From the NCBI GenBank assembly GCA_903904815.1, contig CAIVDU010000085.1, positions 1 to 64,000 on the forward strand: 64,000 bases of DNA, in the 5' to 3' direction. Shown piece after piece: positions 17,201-26,349 of the stretch. The position numbers were made by a program, and so were the translations under genes. Each line of letters opens with the position of its first letter. Within the stretch, counting starts at the first letter, position 1. The notes beneath the pieces were generated by a model, which did not search any database, was not told the DNA's origin, and was given only the letters and a program-made list of their open reading frames with translations. This DNA comes from an uncultured Armatimonadota bacterium. Its GTDB lineage: Bacteria > Armatimonadota > Fimbriimonadia > Fimbriimonadales > Fimbriimonadaceae.

Positions 17201-17758
17201 ATGATTGATGCAAGGTTTATTTCTGGTGTAGTAGCCGATCCAGTCGCCCAGGAGCGACAATGGGTTAGTCGGTGCCGACAAGGCGACGAGATCGCTCTTG
17301 GCTACCTTATCGATCGCCATCGTAGTCGTTTGATTCGAACGGCGACCAACCTTCTCCGTGATCGTCATGAGGCGGAAGACGTTGCTCAAGAGTCGTTTCT
17401 GAAGGCATTTCGCGAAATTGCGAAGCTTCGCGACGACCGCGCCTTCTCGGGTTATCTCTATCGGATCTGCGTTCGACTCTGCATGGATCGTCTGCGACTA
17501 AAGAGAGCGGAACTCGTTGAATTCGATTCGGCTCAGCCGCACGAAGGCGGCAAAGTTGAAAATCGGGTCGTCATCGAGAAGCTTTTGGCCCAGTTGCCTG
17601 CTGAACTCCGAACCACACTCGTCCTTAGAGAAATGGAACAACTAAGCTATGAAGAAGTCGCTGAGGTCATGCGAGTTCCGATTGGAACAGTAAGATCGAG
17701 ACTTCATACCGCTCGAGAGAGGTTCCGCAAACTCTGGATCGAGGCGGTCGGCGAGTGA
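17201..17758 (+). CDS. ECF-subfamily RNA polymerase sigma factor
   Basis: 185 residues. Region 2 covers about 28-100 (LGYLIDRHRSRLIRTATNLL, then EAEDVAQESFLKAFREIAKL and GYLYRICVRLCMDRLRLKR), and region 4 covers about 125-180 (LPAELRTTLVLREMEQLSYE and VPIGTVRSRLHTARERFRKL). Sigma region 3 is missing, as expected for an ECF (group 4) factor. The next gene, overlapping by one base (TGATG), encodes a zinc-finger anti-sigma-like protein, so the pair is a classic stress-sensing unit. The divergent neighbour is an outer-membrane biogenesis gene, which suggests an envelope-related signal. A sigma-E-like promoter lies upstream. Confidence 0.95.
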   Translation: MIDARFISGVVADPVAQERQWVSRCRQGDEIALGYLIDRHRSRLIRTATNLLRDRHEAEDVAQESFLKAFREIAKLRDDRAFSGYLYRICVRLCMDRLRLKRAELVEFDSAQPHEGGKVENRVVIEKLLAQLPAELRTTLVLREMEQLSYEEVAEVMRVPIGTVRSRLHTARERFRKLWIEAVGE

Positions 17759-18201
17759 TGATTCGAGTGTTCGGTTGCCGAAGGTTCCACCGGCTTGCGT
17801 CCGAGCGTGAAGATCGACAATTGACGTCGAGAGAGGCCAAATTTTTCGAGACTCACAGGTCTCGCTGCGCGGATTGCGGATTGTACGACACGCAAGCTCA
17901 TCAGGCCCTCGATGTGCTGAGGGGTGCGGCTTTTACTGAAGTCGAACTCACTCCGATGTTCGATGAGCGCGTTATCCGGAAATTTCGGGCTCAGAAGGTC
18001 AAAGAGAGTTTGCGGTACTGGTCCCCGGCATTGGCTGGAGCGATGATCGCCTGTGTGGCGATCTTTGCCACGCTTGCGATGGTATCCCGGCCGGATCAGC
18101 TAAAGCAGGCTAATCTTCCCGGAGGGAGCGCTAGCCGCTTCCATGAGAAGAGTGCCTTCCCTAGTTTCGAACTATCCGCGATGCCTCGATTCGTTCGATG
18201 A
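17758..18201 (+). CDS. Zinc-finger (ZAS-type) anti-sigma factor, membrane-anchored
   Basis: 147 residues from the ATG that overlaps the sigma-factor stop as TGATG; a GTG one codon earlier is also possible. The N-terminus has the ZAS pattern: GCRRFHRLASEREDRQLTSR followed by H33-x3-C37-x2-C40 (THRSRCADC). This motif binds zinc and clamps ECF sigma factors. One transmembrane helix lies at about residues 69-90 (PALAGAMIACVAIFATLAMV), leaving roughly 55 residues outside the cytoplasm. Release of the sigma factor would therefore probably follow a signal at the membrane. The next gene overlaps by four bases (ATGA), so three or four genes are translated as one unit. Confidence 0.88.
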   Translation: MIRVFGCRRFHRLASEREDRQLTSREAKFFETHRSRCADCGLYDTQAHQALDVLRGAAFTEVELTPMFDERVIRKFRAQKVKESLRYWSPALAGAMIACVAIFATLAMVSRPDQLKQANLPGGSASRFHEKSAFPSFELSAMPRFVR

Positions 18202-19754
18202 CCCGGACATCTCGAGTTTTTTGGGGCGCCGCACTTGGCGCCCTATTGACTTTATTAGCCCACCCCCTTTCGCGACCCTACCTCGTGGGCACTTTCGCCG
18301 GGCCGAGTAGGCGAGCTATCCGAATCGTCGATCAGCAGTTCCAGACTCCCGCACAGCCAAGATCCGTCCGGGAAGCGGCACACTGGACGCACATCGCGAC
18401 TGAGAAGATCGTAAGCAAAGAGCCCTTCACAACGAAGGAATTCTCTAGTCTCCGCATGGTTATCGCAGAGGCTCGCAAACGAGATGCAAATAATGCCTTC
18501 TGGACGCAGATGGATGCGGTGGTTGCCGAAAAAATGGGTGACGAAGCCGCCGCCAAAGCAAGTTGGATTGCTGGCTCCAAGCGGTCAGAATGGAACGACT
18601 ATCAGTCCGATGAGCTGAGCGATGAATTCGTTGAGTTAAGAAGGTCCACTCACGAAACGCAATCCTGGCAACTTGCCTACCTCTATCGGAAGCGGTCTCT
18701 CGCCGCCGCAGGTCTCATTGAGAACGTTGCAAGGATGCTCGTCTCCCGGACCGATCTCGTATCTCCTGATTCCCTCGTATTACGCTATGCCACCGTCGCC
18801 AACGGTACTCTGCTCCGTGAAGGTTCTCGAAACGTCGGAGTCGGCCAAGTGGGGGCCCGAATTGTCGAGTTAGGCGCTTACCCCAAAGATCTCGCAGGAA
18901 GGCGAAGTCCAAAGCGTCTCCTACTCGGTGAGAACGACCTTTTTAACAATTTAATCTCCGTGATCAACAAACCCCTTTGGGCGACTTACGTGCAGCAGCA
19001 GTTCGGCCGTAACGAAGCTTGGCAAGCCCTTTCCACGATGACGCTTGCTGAAGACGAAGCCCGGGACCTTGGGATGGCCTCGCTTGTGTTCGCGGTGCTC
19101 CCCAGTGCCATCCTCTATGTCGGAGTCGTGGGTATCGGAGTTTGGGGATTCGGAACCTTGTGCGCTCGCTACTTTCAGGGGAAATCGTTTGGATGGATCT
19201 TTCCCGTCGCTTGCGGCATGGCGCTCGGGTTTGCCGTTTATTCACTCACGTCGTACATCGTCGCCGCCATCGCTTCAGCGCTTTGCGGAATATTCCTCGC
19301 CGTGAGCCCATCCAAGCAACGCTCCGCTCGAAAGAAAGACTTCGGACCCACCTTCAGCTTTACCATCGGTTCGCTCGCCAGCGCCGCCGGGATCAGCATG
19401 ATGGTCTATCTCATTTGGGATACCGGACCAGCCGCCACGCTTCTGCCCTTCCTCGCAGTTCCTTCCGAGTACTTCGGCGGTTCACCCCTCTTCATTGGGT
19501 TAGCTGTGCTCTTCTTCTCGATGGTCTTTCTTGTGACCCCTTTCTGGGGGTTAGCTCAGCACATCCCGACCCCGTTCGTGTTCTCTGAAGGTCTCAAGCG
19601 GTTTGGGGCAACGTTGGCGGTTTCCTCGCTCGCGCTTACCGTAATTTCCGGACCATTAGTCATTTATGCCGACCAGAGAACGAGTGAAACCCTCCGACGC
19701 CTGCTTCTCAACGAGCCGGTATACCATCATTTAAAGAATGCACCCGGCTCTTAA
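18198..19754 (+). CDS. Unknown multi-pass membrane protein in the sigma operon
   Basis: 518 residues that I do not recognise. An N-terminal helix (RVFWGAALGALLTLLAHPL) anchors it. Residues about 40-285 are a helical, TPR-like extracytoplasmic stretch (AHWTHIATEKIVSKEPFT, RDANNAFWTQMDAVVAEKMG, AAKASWIAGSKRSEW). The C-terminal third has about six transmembrane segments (near 295-325, 335-375, 390-410, 425-450 and 475-495). It overlaps the anti-sigma gene by 4 bases and the glnD start by 17 bases. Its placement suggests it senses or transmits the signal for the sigma/anti-sigma pair. The alternative is an unrelated membrane protein caught in the operon. Confidence 0.75.
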   Translation: MTRTSRVFWGAALGALLTLLAHPLSRPYLVGTFAGPSRRAIRIVDQQFQTPAQPRSVREAAHWTHIATEKIVSKEPFTTKEFSSLRMVIAEARKRDANNAFWTQMDAVVAEKMGDEAAAKASWIAGSKRSEWNDYQSDELSDEFVELRRSTHETQSWQLAYLYRKRSLAAAGLIENVARMLVSRTDLVSPDSLVLRYATVANGTLLREGSRNVGVGQVGARIVELGAYPKDLAGRRSPKRLLLGENDLFNNLISVINKPLWATYVQQQFGRNEAWQALSTMTLAEDEARDLGMASLVFAVLPSAILYVGVVGIGVWGFGTLCARYFQGKSFGWIFPVACGMALGFAVYSLTSYIVAAIASALCGIFLAVSPSKQRSARKKDFGPTFSFTIGSLASAAGISMMVYLIWDTGPAATLLPFLAVPSEYFGGSPLFIGLAVLFFSMVFLVTPFWGLAQHIPTPFVFSEGLKRFGATLAVSSLALTVISGPLVIYADQRTSETLRRLLLNEPVYHHLKNAPGS

Positions 19755-22110
19755 GGAAAGGATCGAACAGCTCGCGGAAGAGCGACGAGCACACATCGAC
19801 GCTCTGGTCGTCGATCCTCACGGTATTGCTTGGTGCGTACGGCACACCGACATTGCCGACGAAGTTCTTCGCGCTGTTTACAATCACACCATTGAGAGCC
19901 GCCCCAACACCCCCGCCTTTGCGGTGATTGCCACCGGAGGCTACGGACGTCGCGAACTCGCTCCCTACTCTGACATTGATTTGACCGTCGTTCCTTCCGA
20001 CGAGGCCTCGCCCGAGCTTGATGCCGCCATTCGTCAACTTTTCCAGGACCTGCACGAGGCGTTCGTCTCGATCTTCAAACTGGACGTCGGTTATGCCTAC
20101 CGACTCATTTCCGACGCCCCCGGACTCGACGGAAAGACTCGCACTGGACTGATGGACATGCGGATTGTCGCGGGATCGTACGCGTTGTATGAGGCCCTTG
20201 ACCGAGCTCTCCTCGACAGTTTCTCGGTCGGCGAATTCATCCTTACCAAAATCGAGGAGCGGCAGGAGATGTTCGCGAAGCATCACGAAACGCCCTTAGT
20301 TACCGAGCCCAACCTAAAGGAAGGCGCAGGGGGGCTAAGGTGCTTCCACTGTGCAAACTGGCTTCAGGCAAGCATCGGGGAACGACCGGCTCGCCCGACT
20401 GCCGCTTACGACTATCTCCTCTTGATCAGGAATCTTCTCCACCGCCGGGCCGGTCGTCATCAAGACGCTCTCACTCGAGGCCGTCAAATGGAGATTGCGG
20501 AGGACCTCGACGTCGACCCAACCGACATGATGGCGAGAGTGGTTCAAGCGGGCGTCCAACTGCACTCCGCCTATCGCAGATCGACCGAGAAGCTCTGGGA
20601 AACCCGTTTTTCATTGTCCAAGGGAGTCCTCTCGGTTCAGGGAGAAGCACGAGTTACTGGAAGCGTCGATGCGGGCGAAGCTGCGGTGGGAATCGCGATT
20701 GCCACTCGTCTTGGACTTCGCATTTCCGACTTGCCCATTGCTCCTCCGGCAAGTCTTCACGGTCCAGCGGCCGTGTTTGCCCTCAGTCGTGGCGAAAAGA
20801 CCCTCCGAAGCCTTGACCGTTGCGGTCTTCTAGAAGCCATCTTGCCCGAGTTGACCCAGTGTCGTACCTTGGTGCCTGGCGATCCGATCCACGTCTTTAC
20901 CGTCTTCGAGCACACGCTCCGATTGATCCGGAATCTCGACTCGCTGGAACCGGGAAGTTTCCTCGGCGACCTCAAAGCGAACCTCACCGACGTGGAACCG
21001 TTGTACGTTGCCGCCCTGTTGCACGACGTTGGAAAGATAGATCCCGACCAAGACCACAGCATCTACGGGGCAGAAATTGCCAAAGAGGTTTGCTCCCGGT
21101 GGTCGGTCTCCTCAAACGTAACCGAGACCGTCCAGTGGCTCATCCGGGAGCACTTGACTATGGCCCGGTTTATTCATATACGGGACATCCAGAATCCGAG
21201 CACGGTCGAGGAGTTTGCTAACCTGGTTACGAACTCCTCGAGACTAGATCTCCTCACCTTGTTCACCTGGGCGGACGTATCAGCCGTTGCGGAAACCGCA
21301 TGGACCCCCGCCCAAGATATTTTCTTGAAGGAACTCCATGCCCGCGTTTCGATCCGCCTTGAGCATGCTGCTCCTTTGACAAGCGACCCGGTCCAGTCTC
21401 GCCAACGCCTCTTGAGGAGCTTACGCTCCAAGCCTGAAGACAGCAACCGGCTGAAAGAGTTCCTCGAGAGCCTTCCGCTGCACTACGTCACCAGCACGCC
21501 GGCGGATCTGGTTCGTGTTCATTTCGAACTTGCTGAGCGGGCGATTCACGGGACTCCGACTGTCGAACTATTCCAGCGCCACGATATCGGAGCTACCGAA
21601 ATCACCGTTTGCGCGGCGGACGCCCCTGGCCTTCTGAGCAAGCTCCTCGGCGTGCTATACGCATACGATTTAAGCGTTGGAGGCATTCGTGCATCCACCA
21701 CCACCACGCACCCCCCGATCGCTCTGGATGTGTTCACGGTTTCGTTCGGTCAAAAGTCGGTTCCCAACGCAACCGGACACGTGGTCAGCGCAGCAATTCT
21801 CGAAGTCCTCAGAGGAGAACGGACAGTCGAGCAGGTCCTCGTATCAAGGGGGAAAGACCCCGAACGAAAGGAGCAACTGTTTACCCACAGCTTCGTCCCA
21901 GGATCGCCCGGGGTACTCGAAGTTCGCGCCCCTAGAGGTCGTGGAATGCCGTTCCGAGTCTCTCGCATCATCGCCGAGCAGGGTTGGAACGTCGTGTCTG
22001 CCCGAGTGGGTCAATGGGCGGGAAGCGCAGCCGCCGCGTTCTATCTTGTCGGTCCCGACGGTTCGCCTTTAGCCCCTGAGGAAGTCAATGAGGCGCTCAA
22101 CTCTCGGTAA
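19738..22110 (+). CDS. glnD: [Protein-PII] uridylyltransferase/uridylyl-removing enzyme
   Basis: 790 residues. The nucleotidyltransferase motif GGYGRRELAPYSDIDL (about 67-82, Asp79 and Asp81) adds UMP to PII. An HD domain (LLHDVGKIDPDQDHSIYGAE, about 425-445) removes it. Two C-terminal ACT domains (about 620-700 and 720-785) bind glutamine. GlnD is the nitrogen sensor that controls PII, and through it glutamine synthetase and nitrogen transcription. It starts inside the previous membrane-protein gene (17-base overlap), an unusual link between an ECF stress operon and nitrogen control. No glnB, glnA or amtB is in the window. Its stop codon TAA doubles as the first bases of the next gene's -10 box. 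Confidence 0.95.
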   Translation: MHPALKERIEQLAEERRAHIDALVVDPHGIAWCVRHTDIADEVLRAVYNHTIESRPNTPAFAVIATGGYGRRELAPYSDIDLTVVPSDEASPELDAAIRQLFQDLHEAFVSIFKLDVGYAYRLISDAPGLDGKTRTGLMDMRIVAGSYALYEALDRALLDSFSVGEFILTKIEERQEMFAKHHETPLVTEPNLKEGAGGLRCFHCANWLQASIGERPARPTAAYDYLLLIRNLLHRRAGRHQDALTRGRQMEIAEDLDVDPTDMMARVVQAGVQLHSAYRRSTEKLWETRFSLSKGVLSVQGEARVTGSVDAGEAAVGIAIATRLGLRISDLPIAPPASLHGPAAVFALSRGEKTLRSLDRCGLLEAILPELTQCRTLVPGDPIHVFTVFEHTLRLIRNLDSLEPGSFLGDLKANLTDVEPLYVAALLHDVGKIDPDQDHSIYGAEIAKEVCSRWSVSSNVTETVQWLIREHLTMARFIHIRDIQNPSTVEEFANLVTNSSRLDLLTLFTWADVSAVAETAWTPAQDIFLKELHARVSIRLEHAAPLTSDPVQSRQRLLRSLRSKPEDSNRLKEFLESLPLHYVTSTPADLVRVHFELAERAIHGTPTVELFQRHDIGATEITVCAADAPGLLSKLLGVLYAYDLSVGGIRASTTTTHPPIALDVFTVSFGQKSVPNATGHVVSAAILEVLRGERTVEQVLVSRGKDPERKEQLFTHSFVPGSPGVLEVRAPRGRGMPFRVSRIIAEQGWNVVSARVGQWAGSAAAAFYLVGPDGSPLAPEEVNEALNSR

Positions 22111-22113
22111 GCT
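22108..22113 (+). promoter_or_regulatory. -10 box (TAAGCT) formed with the glnD stop codon
   Basis: TAAGCT begins with the TAA stop of glnD and lies 6 bases before the ATG at 22120. The aminotransferase may therefore be transcribed separately as a leaderless mRNA even though only 9 bases separate the genes. Confidence 0.4.
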
Positions 22114-22119
22114 ACGCAA

Positions 22120-23376
22120 ATGGACTCCGAAGCCCTTTTCTCAGATGTCCTCGCCAAGTATTCAGACCATCTGAATCCCTATTTGGCGAAGCTCATGGCG
22201 TTCGGCGGGTTTGGCGTCGAAATGGAGGCGGAAGGCTGCGTGATCGTGGATCACGAAGGCCGAAGCTTTATTGACTGTCTGGGGGGATACGGCACCTTTG
22301 CCCTGGGGCATCGCCATCCTCGGGTCGTTGCGGCCGTCAAGAATCAACTCGATCACATGGCCCTGAGCGGCAAAGCGTTCTTCAGCAAGCAAGCCGCCGA
22401 TCTCGCGACCAATCTGGCTGAAGTGGCGCCTCCAGGAATCGAGTACAGCTTCTTCTGCAATAGCGGCGCCGAAGCGGTAGAAGCGGCTCTGAAATTCGCC
22501 AAGGGTTACACCGGCCGCGTCAAAATTGTTTCGACTGAAGGCAGCTACCACGGCAAAACGCTCGGAGCTCTGGCGGTTACCGGTCGCGAAAAGTATCGCA
22601 AACGCTATGCGCCCCTCATGCCCGGCGCCGAATTCGTTCCCTTCGGAGACGCATCCGCTGCCGAAGCCGCGATTGACGGGTCTACTGCCGCGATGATCGT
22701 CGAGCCAATCCAAGGCGAGGGTGGCATCGTAGTCCCACCCGATGGATATCTCTCCCGATTGCGTGCCGCTTGTGACCAGCATGGCGCGCTGCTCATCATC
22801 GACGAAGTGCAAACCGGCTTCGGACGATCGGGATACATGTTCGCCTGCGAACGTGATGGCGTTTCACCCGATCTTCTTCCGCTCGCGAAAGCCCTTGGCG
22901 GTGGTGTGATGCCTCTCGGAGCAATGATGGGCACCAGAGAGATTTTCGACAGCATCTTCAGCGCGAACCCGATCGCCCACTCGAGCACTTTTGGTGGCAA
23001 CGCCCTGGCCTGCGCGGCCGGCATTGCGACTCTGGAAGTCATTCGCGATGAGAACCTTGTTCAAAAGTCTCAGGTTCAAGGGGAGCTACTTAAGAAGGGT
23101 TTAGCCGAAGCCTGCTCTCGACACAGCGACCTGGTCAGCGAAGTCAGGGGCAGGGGTCTTATGGTTGGCGTCGAGTTTGCCATGGACGAAGTAGGTGAAC
23201 TTGTCGTAGCCCAGCTGATGAAGCGCGGCATTTGCGTGGCATACGCGCTGAACAATCCGCGCGTTCTCCGTTTCGAGCCTCCTTTGATCATCTCGACCGC
23301 CCAGATCGACCAGGTTGTCGACTCGTTTGGAGAGGCGCTGACTGAGACCGCCGAGTTGCTTACCATGCTCGTTTGA
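22120..23376 (+). CDS. Class III PLP-dependent aminotransferase (ornithine/putrescine/acetylornithine type)
   Basis: 418 residues. Family motifs: FIDCLGGYGTFALGHRHP, the cofactor-binding SFFCNSGAEAVEAALKFAK, EPIQGEGGIVVP, LLIIDEVQTGFGRSG, and the PLP-lysine motif LAKALGGGVMPLGAMMG. These place it in the ornithine/putrescine aminotransferase group of class III. Such enzymes move an omega-amino group from ornithine, putrescine or acetylornithine to 2-oxoglutarate. The N-terminal 20-30 residues (FSDVLAKYSDHLNPYLAKLM) resemble putrescine aminotransferases. It follows glnD by 9 bases and precedes an oxidoreductase and a threonine aldolase, giving an amino-acid nitrogen theme. The exact substrate cannot be read from sequence. 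Confidence 0.9.
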   Translation: MDSEALFSDVLAKYSDHLNPYLAKLMAFGGFGVEMEAEGCVIVDHEGRSFIDCLGGYGTFALGHRHPRVVAAVKNQLDHMALSGKAFFSKQAADLATNLAEVAPPGIEYSFFCNSGAEAVEAALKFAKGYTGRVKIVSTEGSYHGKTLGALAVTGREKYRKRYAPLMPGAEFVPFGDASAAEAAIDGSTAAMIVEPIQGEGGIVVPPDGYLSRLRAACDQHGALLIIDEVQTGFGRSGYMFACERDGVSPDLLPLAKALGGGVMPLGAMMGTREIFDSIFSANPIAHSSTFGGNALACAAGIATLEVIRDENLVQKSQVQGELLKKGLAEACSRHSDLVSEVRGRGLMVGVEFAMDEVGELVVAQLMKRGICVAYALNNPRVLRFEPPLIISTAQIDQVVDSFGEALTETAELLTMLV

Positions 23377-23398
23377 CGGGCATGGTACAACCGATACG

Positions 23399-24415
23399 AT
23401 GCGAGCACTATTAGTCGGAGCCGGTGGCATGGGCCGTGCCTGGGCAGACAACCTCACTAAAAACGCTGAGGTCAATTTGATCGCCTGGGTCGATGTTTTC
23501 CCAGGAGCTGCGGCAAAGGCGGCCGAAGAGAAGGGATTTTCCCTTGAATACACCGGTGTGGATTTGACGACCGCGATCCGCGAGGTCAACCCCGACTTCG
23601 TCGTGGATGTCTCTTCACCCCAAGGTCACCATTCAGTCACCACAACCGCACTTGGGCTCGGCATACCGGTGATCGGTGAAAAGCCAATGGCCGAATCGAT
23701 GGCACAGGCCCTCGACATGGTTCGAGCCTCGGAAAAAGCTGGAAAGCTCTACATGGTGAGCCAAAGTCGCCGCTATGACCCAGGGATCGTCGCCTACCGG
23801 CAGGTCATCCGTGATCGAATCGGGCAGCTCGGAATTCTCAATGCCGACTTCTACATCGGCGCCCATTTCGGAGGGTTCCGCGATGAGATGGACAGCCCGC
23901 TCATTCTCGACATGGCGATCCACACCTTCGACGAGGCCCGTTACCTTTCAGGCAAAAACGCCGTCGCGGTATACGCGGATGAATTCAACCCCACCTGGTC
24001 GTGGTACAAGGGTTCTTCCTGCGCAACCGCACTCTTCGAAATGGAAGATGGCATTCGCTTCACCTATCGTGGCAGTTGGAGCGCAGAAGGACTCGACACC
24101 TCTTGGGATGCAGACTGGCGTGCCGTGGGATCCGAAGGGTCGGCCAAATGGGAAGCCGGGCTGGATCCCTTTGCCGATATCGTGCGATCCACTTCGGGCT
24201 TTCGATCCGAGTTCAACCGAGAGGTATTTCCGAAAGTCGAAGTTTTGCCCGGGATTCAAGGCTCCCTGGCCGAGTTTCTCACCGCCCTAAAGACGGGGAC
24301 GACGCCCCAAGCCGAGTGTCATGACAATCTGCATAGTTTAGCGATGGTATTTGCGACCATCGAATCGGCAAAGCGTAAAGAGAGAGTCACGATCTCCGAG
24401 ATTCTCGCCGGTTGA
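23399..24415 (+). CDS. Gfo/Idh/MocA-family NAD(P)-dependent oxidoreductase
   Basis: 338 residues. The N-terminal Rossmann fold has ALLVGAGGMGRAWADNL (G-x-G-G-M-G) and the strand LIAWVDVFP. The EKPMAESMAQAL motif carries the conserved Lys (about residue 94). The C-terminal domain has the SQSRRYDPGIVAYRQ strand and HTFDEARYLSG with the conserved His. Family members oxidise or reduce sugars, inositols or amino-sugar derivatives. It follows the aminotransferase by 22 bases. A weaker TACAAC box preceded by TGG lies 7 bases before the ATG. The substrate is unknown; sugar metabolism is most common in the family. Confidence 0.9.
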   Translation: MRALLVGAGGMGRAWADNLTKNAEVNLIAWVDVFPGAAAKAAEEKGFSLEYTGVDLTTAIREVNPDFVVDVSSPQGHHSVTTTALGLGIPVIGEKPMAESMAQALDMVRASEKAGKLYMVSQSRRYDPGIVAYRQVIRDRIGQLGILNADFYIGAHFGGFRDEMDSPLILDMAIHTFDEARYLSGKNAVAVYADEFNPTWSWYKGSSCATALFEMEDGIRFTYRGSWSAEGLDTSWDADWRAVGSEGSAKWEAGLDPFADIVRSTSGFRSEFNREVFPKVEVLPGIQGSLAEFLTALKTGTTPQAECHDNLHSLAMVFATIESAKRKERVTISEILAG

Positions 24416-24522
24416 TAACTCACGTACGAAACGCCGACCGATTCAACTGATATTTAGGGGAAATCCGACTCAGTGTTTCGTGACTCCCACATCCATTTCT
24501 CGTAGACTTCCTCACAGCCTCT

Positions 24523-25581
24523 ATGTACAGTTCCTCCTTCCCTGCCACCATCCAGAACCTCGTCGACCTTAGAAGTGACACCGTCACTCGCCCTAACAAG
24601 GAAATGTTTGAGGCCATGCTGGCGGCTCCTCTCGGTGACGACGTTTTAGGCGACGACCCAACTGTCCAAAAGCTAGAGGATTTGGCGGCGGACATGGTCG
24701 GCAAGGAAGCCGCTTTGTTCGTGCCAAGTGGCACCATGGGCAATCAAATCGCTTTGGCGAGCCATTGCAAACCCGGCGACGCCATCCTGATCGAAGAAGA
24801 AGCGCACATTCTTTATTACGAGGTCGGTGGCCCCGCTCTCATCGCCGGAGTCGTGAGTTGGACGATCCCCTCCGTCCGAGGAGTGATGGACCCTCCCTAT
24901 CTTGAGAAGCGGATTCTCAAGGCAAATCTTCATACGCCCGGTACGAGCCTCATCTGCCTCGAGAACACGCACAACCGTGGCGGAGGGTCGATCATTCCCC
25001 TAGAGGCAATGTCCGCGTACCGCGAAATCGCTGATCGGCACGGCGTGGCGATCCATCTCGACGGGGCCAGAGTCTTTAATGCCGCAGTAGGACTTGGCGT
25101 CGACGTACGAGAAATCACTCGACATGTCGACACCGTGAATTTCTGTCTGAGCAAAGGTCTACGATCTCCGATCGGGTCCCTCCTCTGCGGTCCCTCCGAA
25201 TTTATCGACCGAGCAAGAATTTGGCGTAAAAGGCTGGGTGGAGGCATGCGCCAAGCGGGAATTCTCGCCGCCTGCGGCATTATTAGCCTTACTGCGAATG
25301 TGGACCGACTCGCCGAAGATCACCGCCGCGCAAAGAAGATTGCCGATGCGATCGGTTCTCTGAAGGGGATCTCCGTGGATCCTGCGACCGTTCAAACCAA
25401 CATGGTGCTCGTCAACACCGAATCATCCGCGGCTGAATGGCAGACTAAGCTGGGAGAACTGGGCGTGCTCTGCTTCCCCGTCGCCTCCAATCGGCTGAGA
25501 CTCGTACTTCACGCCGACATCGACGAGTCCCAGACCGACCGCGCCATCGAGGCTTTTCAGACACTGGCACAGGCGTCTTAG
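24523..25581 (+). CDS. ltaE: Low-specificity L-threonine aldolase
   Basis: 352 residues, a normal length. Motifs: VDLRSDTVTRPNKEMFEAM near the start, FVPSGTMGNQIAL binding the cofactor phosphate, IHLDGARVFNAAVGLGV, and the PLP-lysine motif FCLSKGLRSPIGSLLCG. The enzyme cleaves threonine or allo-threonine to glycine and acetaldehyde. The last gene of the plus-strand run starting at 17.2 kb, with a 107-base gap before it, so it probably has its own promoter (TAGACT at 24503, 14 bases before the start codon). It converges on the RNase H-like gene with only six bases between stop codons. Confidence 0.92.
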   Translation: MYSSSFPATIQNLVDLRSDTVTRPNKEMFEAMLAAPLGDDVLGDDPTVQKLEDLAADMVGKEAALFVPSGTMGNQIALASHCKPGDAILIEEEAHILYYEVGGPALIAGVVSWTIPSVRGVMDPPYLEKRILKANLHTPGTSLICLENTHNRGGGSIIPLEAMSAYREIADRHGVAIHLDGARVFNAAVGLGVDVREITRHVDTVNFCLSKGLRSPIGSLLCGPSEFIDRARIWRKRLGGGMRQAGILAACGIISLTANVDRLAEDHRRAKKIADAIGSLKGISVDPATVQTNMVLVNTESSAAEWQTKLGELGVLCFPVASNRLRLVLHADIDESQTDRAIEAFQTLAQAS

Positions 25582-25587
25582 CCGAAC

Positions 25588-26340
25588 CTACAATCCCGCC
25601 ATGGACTGCTGTTTCATCATGTCGTAACAGACCATCGCAAGGTGCTCCAGGTTCACGACGTCTTCCTTGTTGTACGCGATCAGGGTTTCTAGCGCTTGCT
25701 CGTCCCCCAGCGTCCGGTATCGGTTCCAAAGCCGAATGGCGTCTAAACCGTTGAGCCCATCGGTATCTTCTCCCCGCTGGAGTCCGAGGGTCTTCTCGAT
25801 CGATTTGAGGCCGCCGCGCAACCCGACTCGGCGAAGGGTGGGGCATAAGTCAAGATGAAGGTGATCTAGCTTGAGGTCCTTGAACTTCTTTTGGACCATC
25901 GGGAGGTCAAAGCCCGACCCAAAGAAGGTCACGATCATCCCGTATTGCCCAAGAACCCCCGGAAGCTGCTGGAGGTCCTTGCCCTTTATCAGGCACTGAT
26001 ACTCGATGCCATCGTAGAGCCCGACAGTGGTGATAGCGCTCCCTGTTCTTCCCCCATCGGTTTCGATATCCAGGTAAACACAGCGGTTCCGGAAATAGGG
26101 AAACGCCCGCCAGCTCTCGGCAAGACCTAACCGCTCCATAAAATAGCGGTGATCCAGAGCGGCCAGGGCCTCTACGCTGCGCTCAAGAGTTTGGATGACG
26201 AGTCCGCGATCTGCCTGTCCACATGAAAACTCGGACGGGTTAGAAAGGAAGTCGTTCCAAGAACGACAGCCCTGTTCCCAGAGCTGTCGTTCCATTTTTG
26301 GGCCAAGACCCGGAATATGAATAAACGTCTGCTCAAGCAA
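25588..26340 (-). CDS. RNase H-like 3'-5' exonuclease domain protein (YprB type)
   Basis: 250 residues starting at TTG. The first 35 residues hold a helix-hairpin-helix-like piece (HIPGLGPKMERQLWEQGC). The RNase_H_2/DEDD fold occupies about 85-240. Its acidic motifs are CVYLDIETDGG, then TFFGSGFDLPMV, LDLCPTLRRVGLRGGLKSIE, and YNKEDVVNLEHLAM. Family members degrade nucleic acid from the 3' end, and homologues sit next to YprA-type helicases, but none is beside this one. It follows a secreted-protein gene by 9 bases and is likely co-transcribed with it. The TTG start is uncertain; no better start is seen. Confidence 0.8.
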   Translation of the reverse strand: MLEQTFIHIPGLGPKMERQLWEQGCRSWNDFLSNPSEFSCGQADRGLVIQTLERSVEALAALDHRYFMERLGLAESWRAFPYFRNRCVYLDIETDGGRTGSAITTVGLYDGIEYQCLIKGKDLQQLPGVLGQYGMIVTFFGSGFDLPMVQKKFKDLKLDHLHLDLCPTLRRVGLRGGLKSIEKTLGLQRGEDTDGLNGLDAIRLWNRYRTLGDEQALETLIAYNKEDVVNLEHLAMVCYDMMKQQSMAGL

Positions 26341-26349
26341 GAGAGAGGA

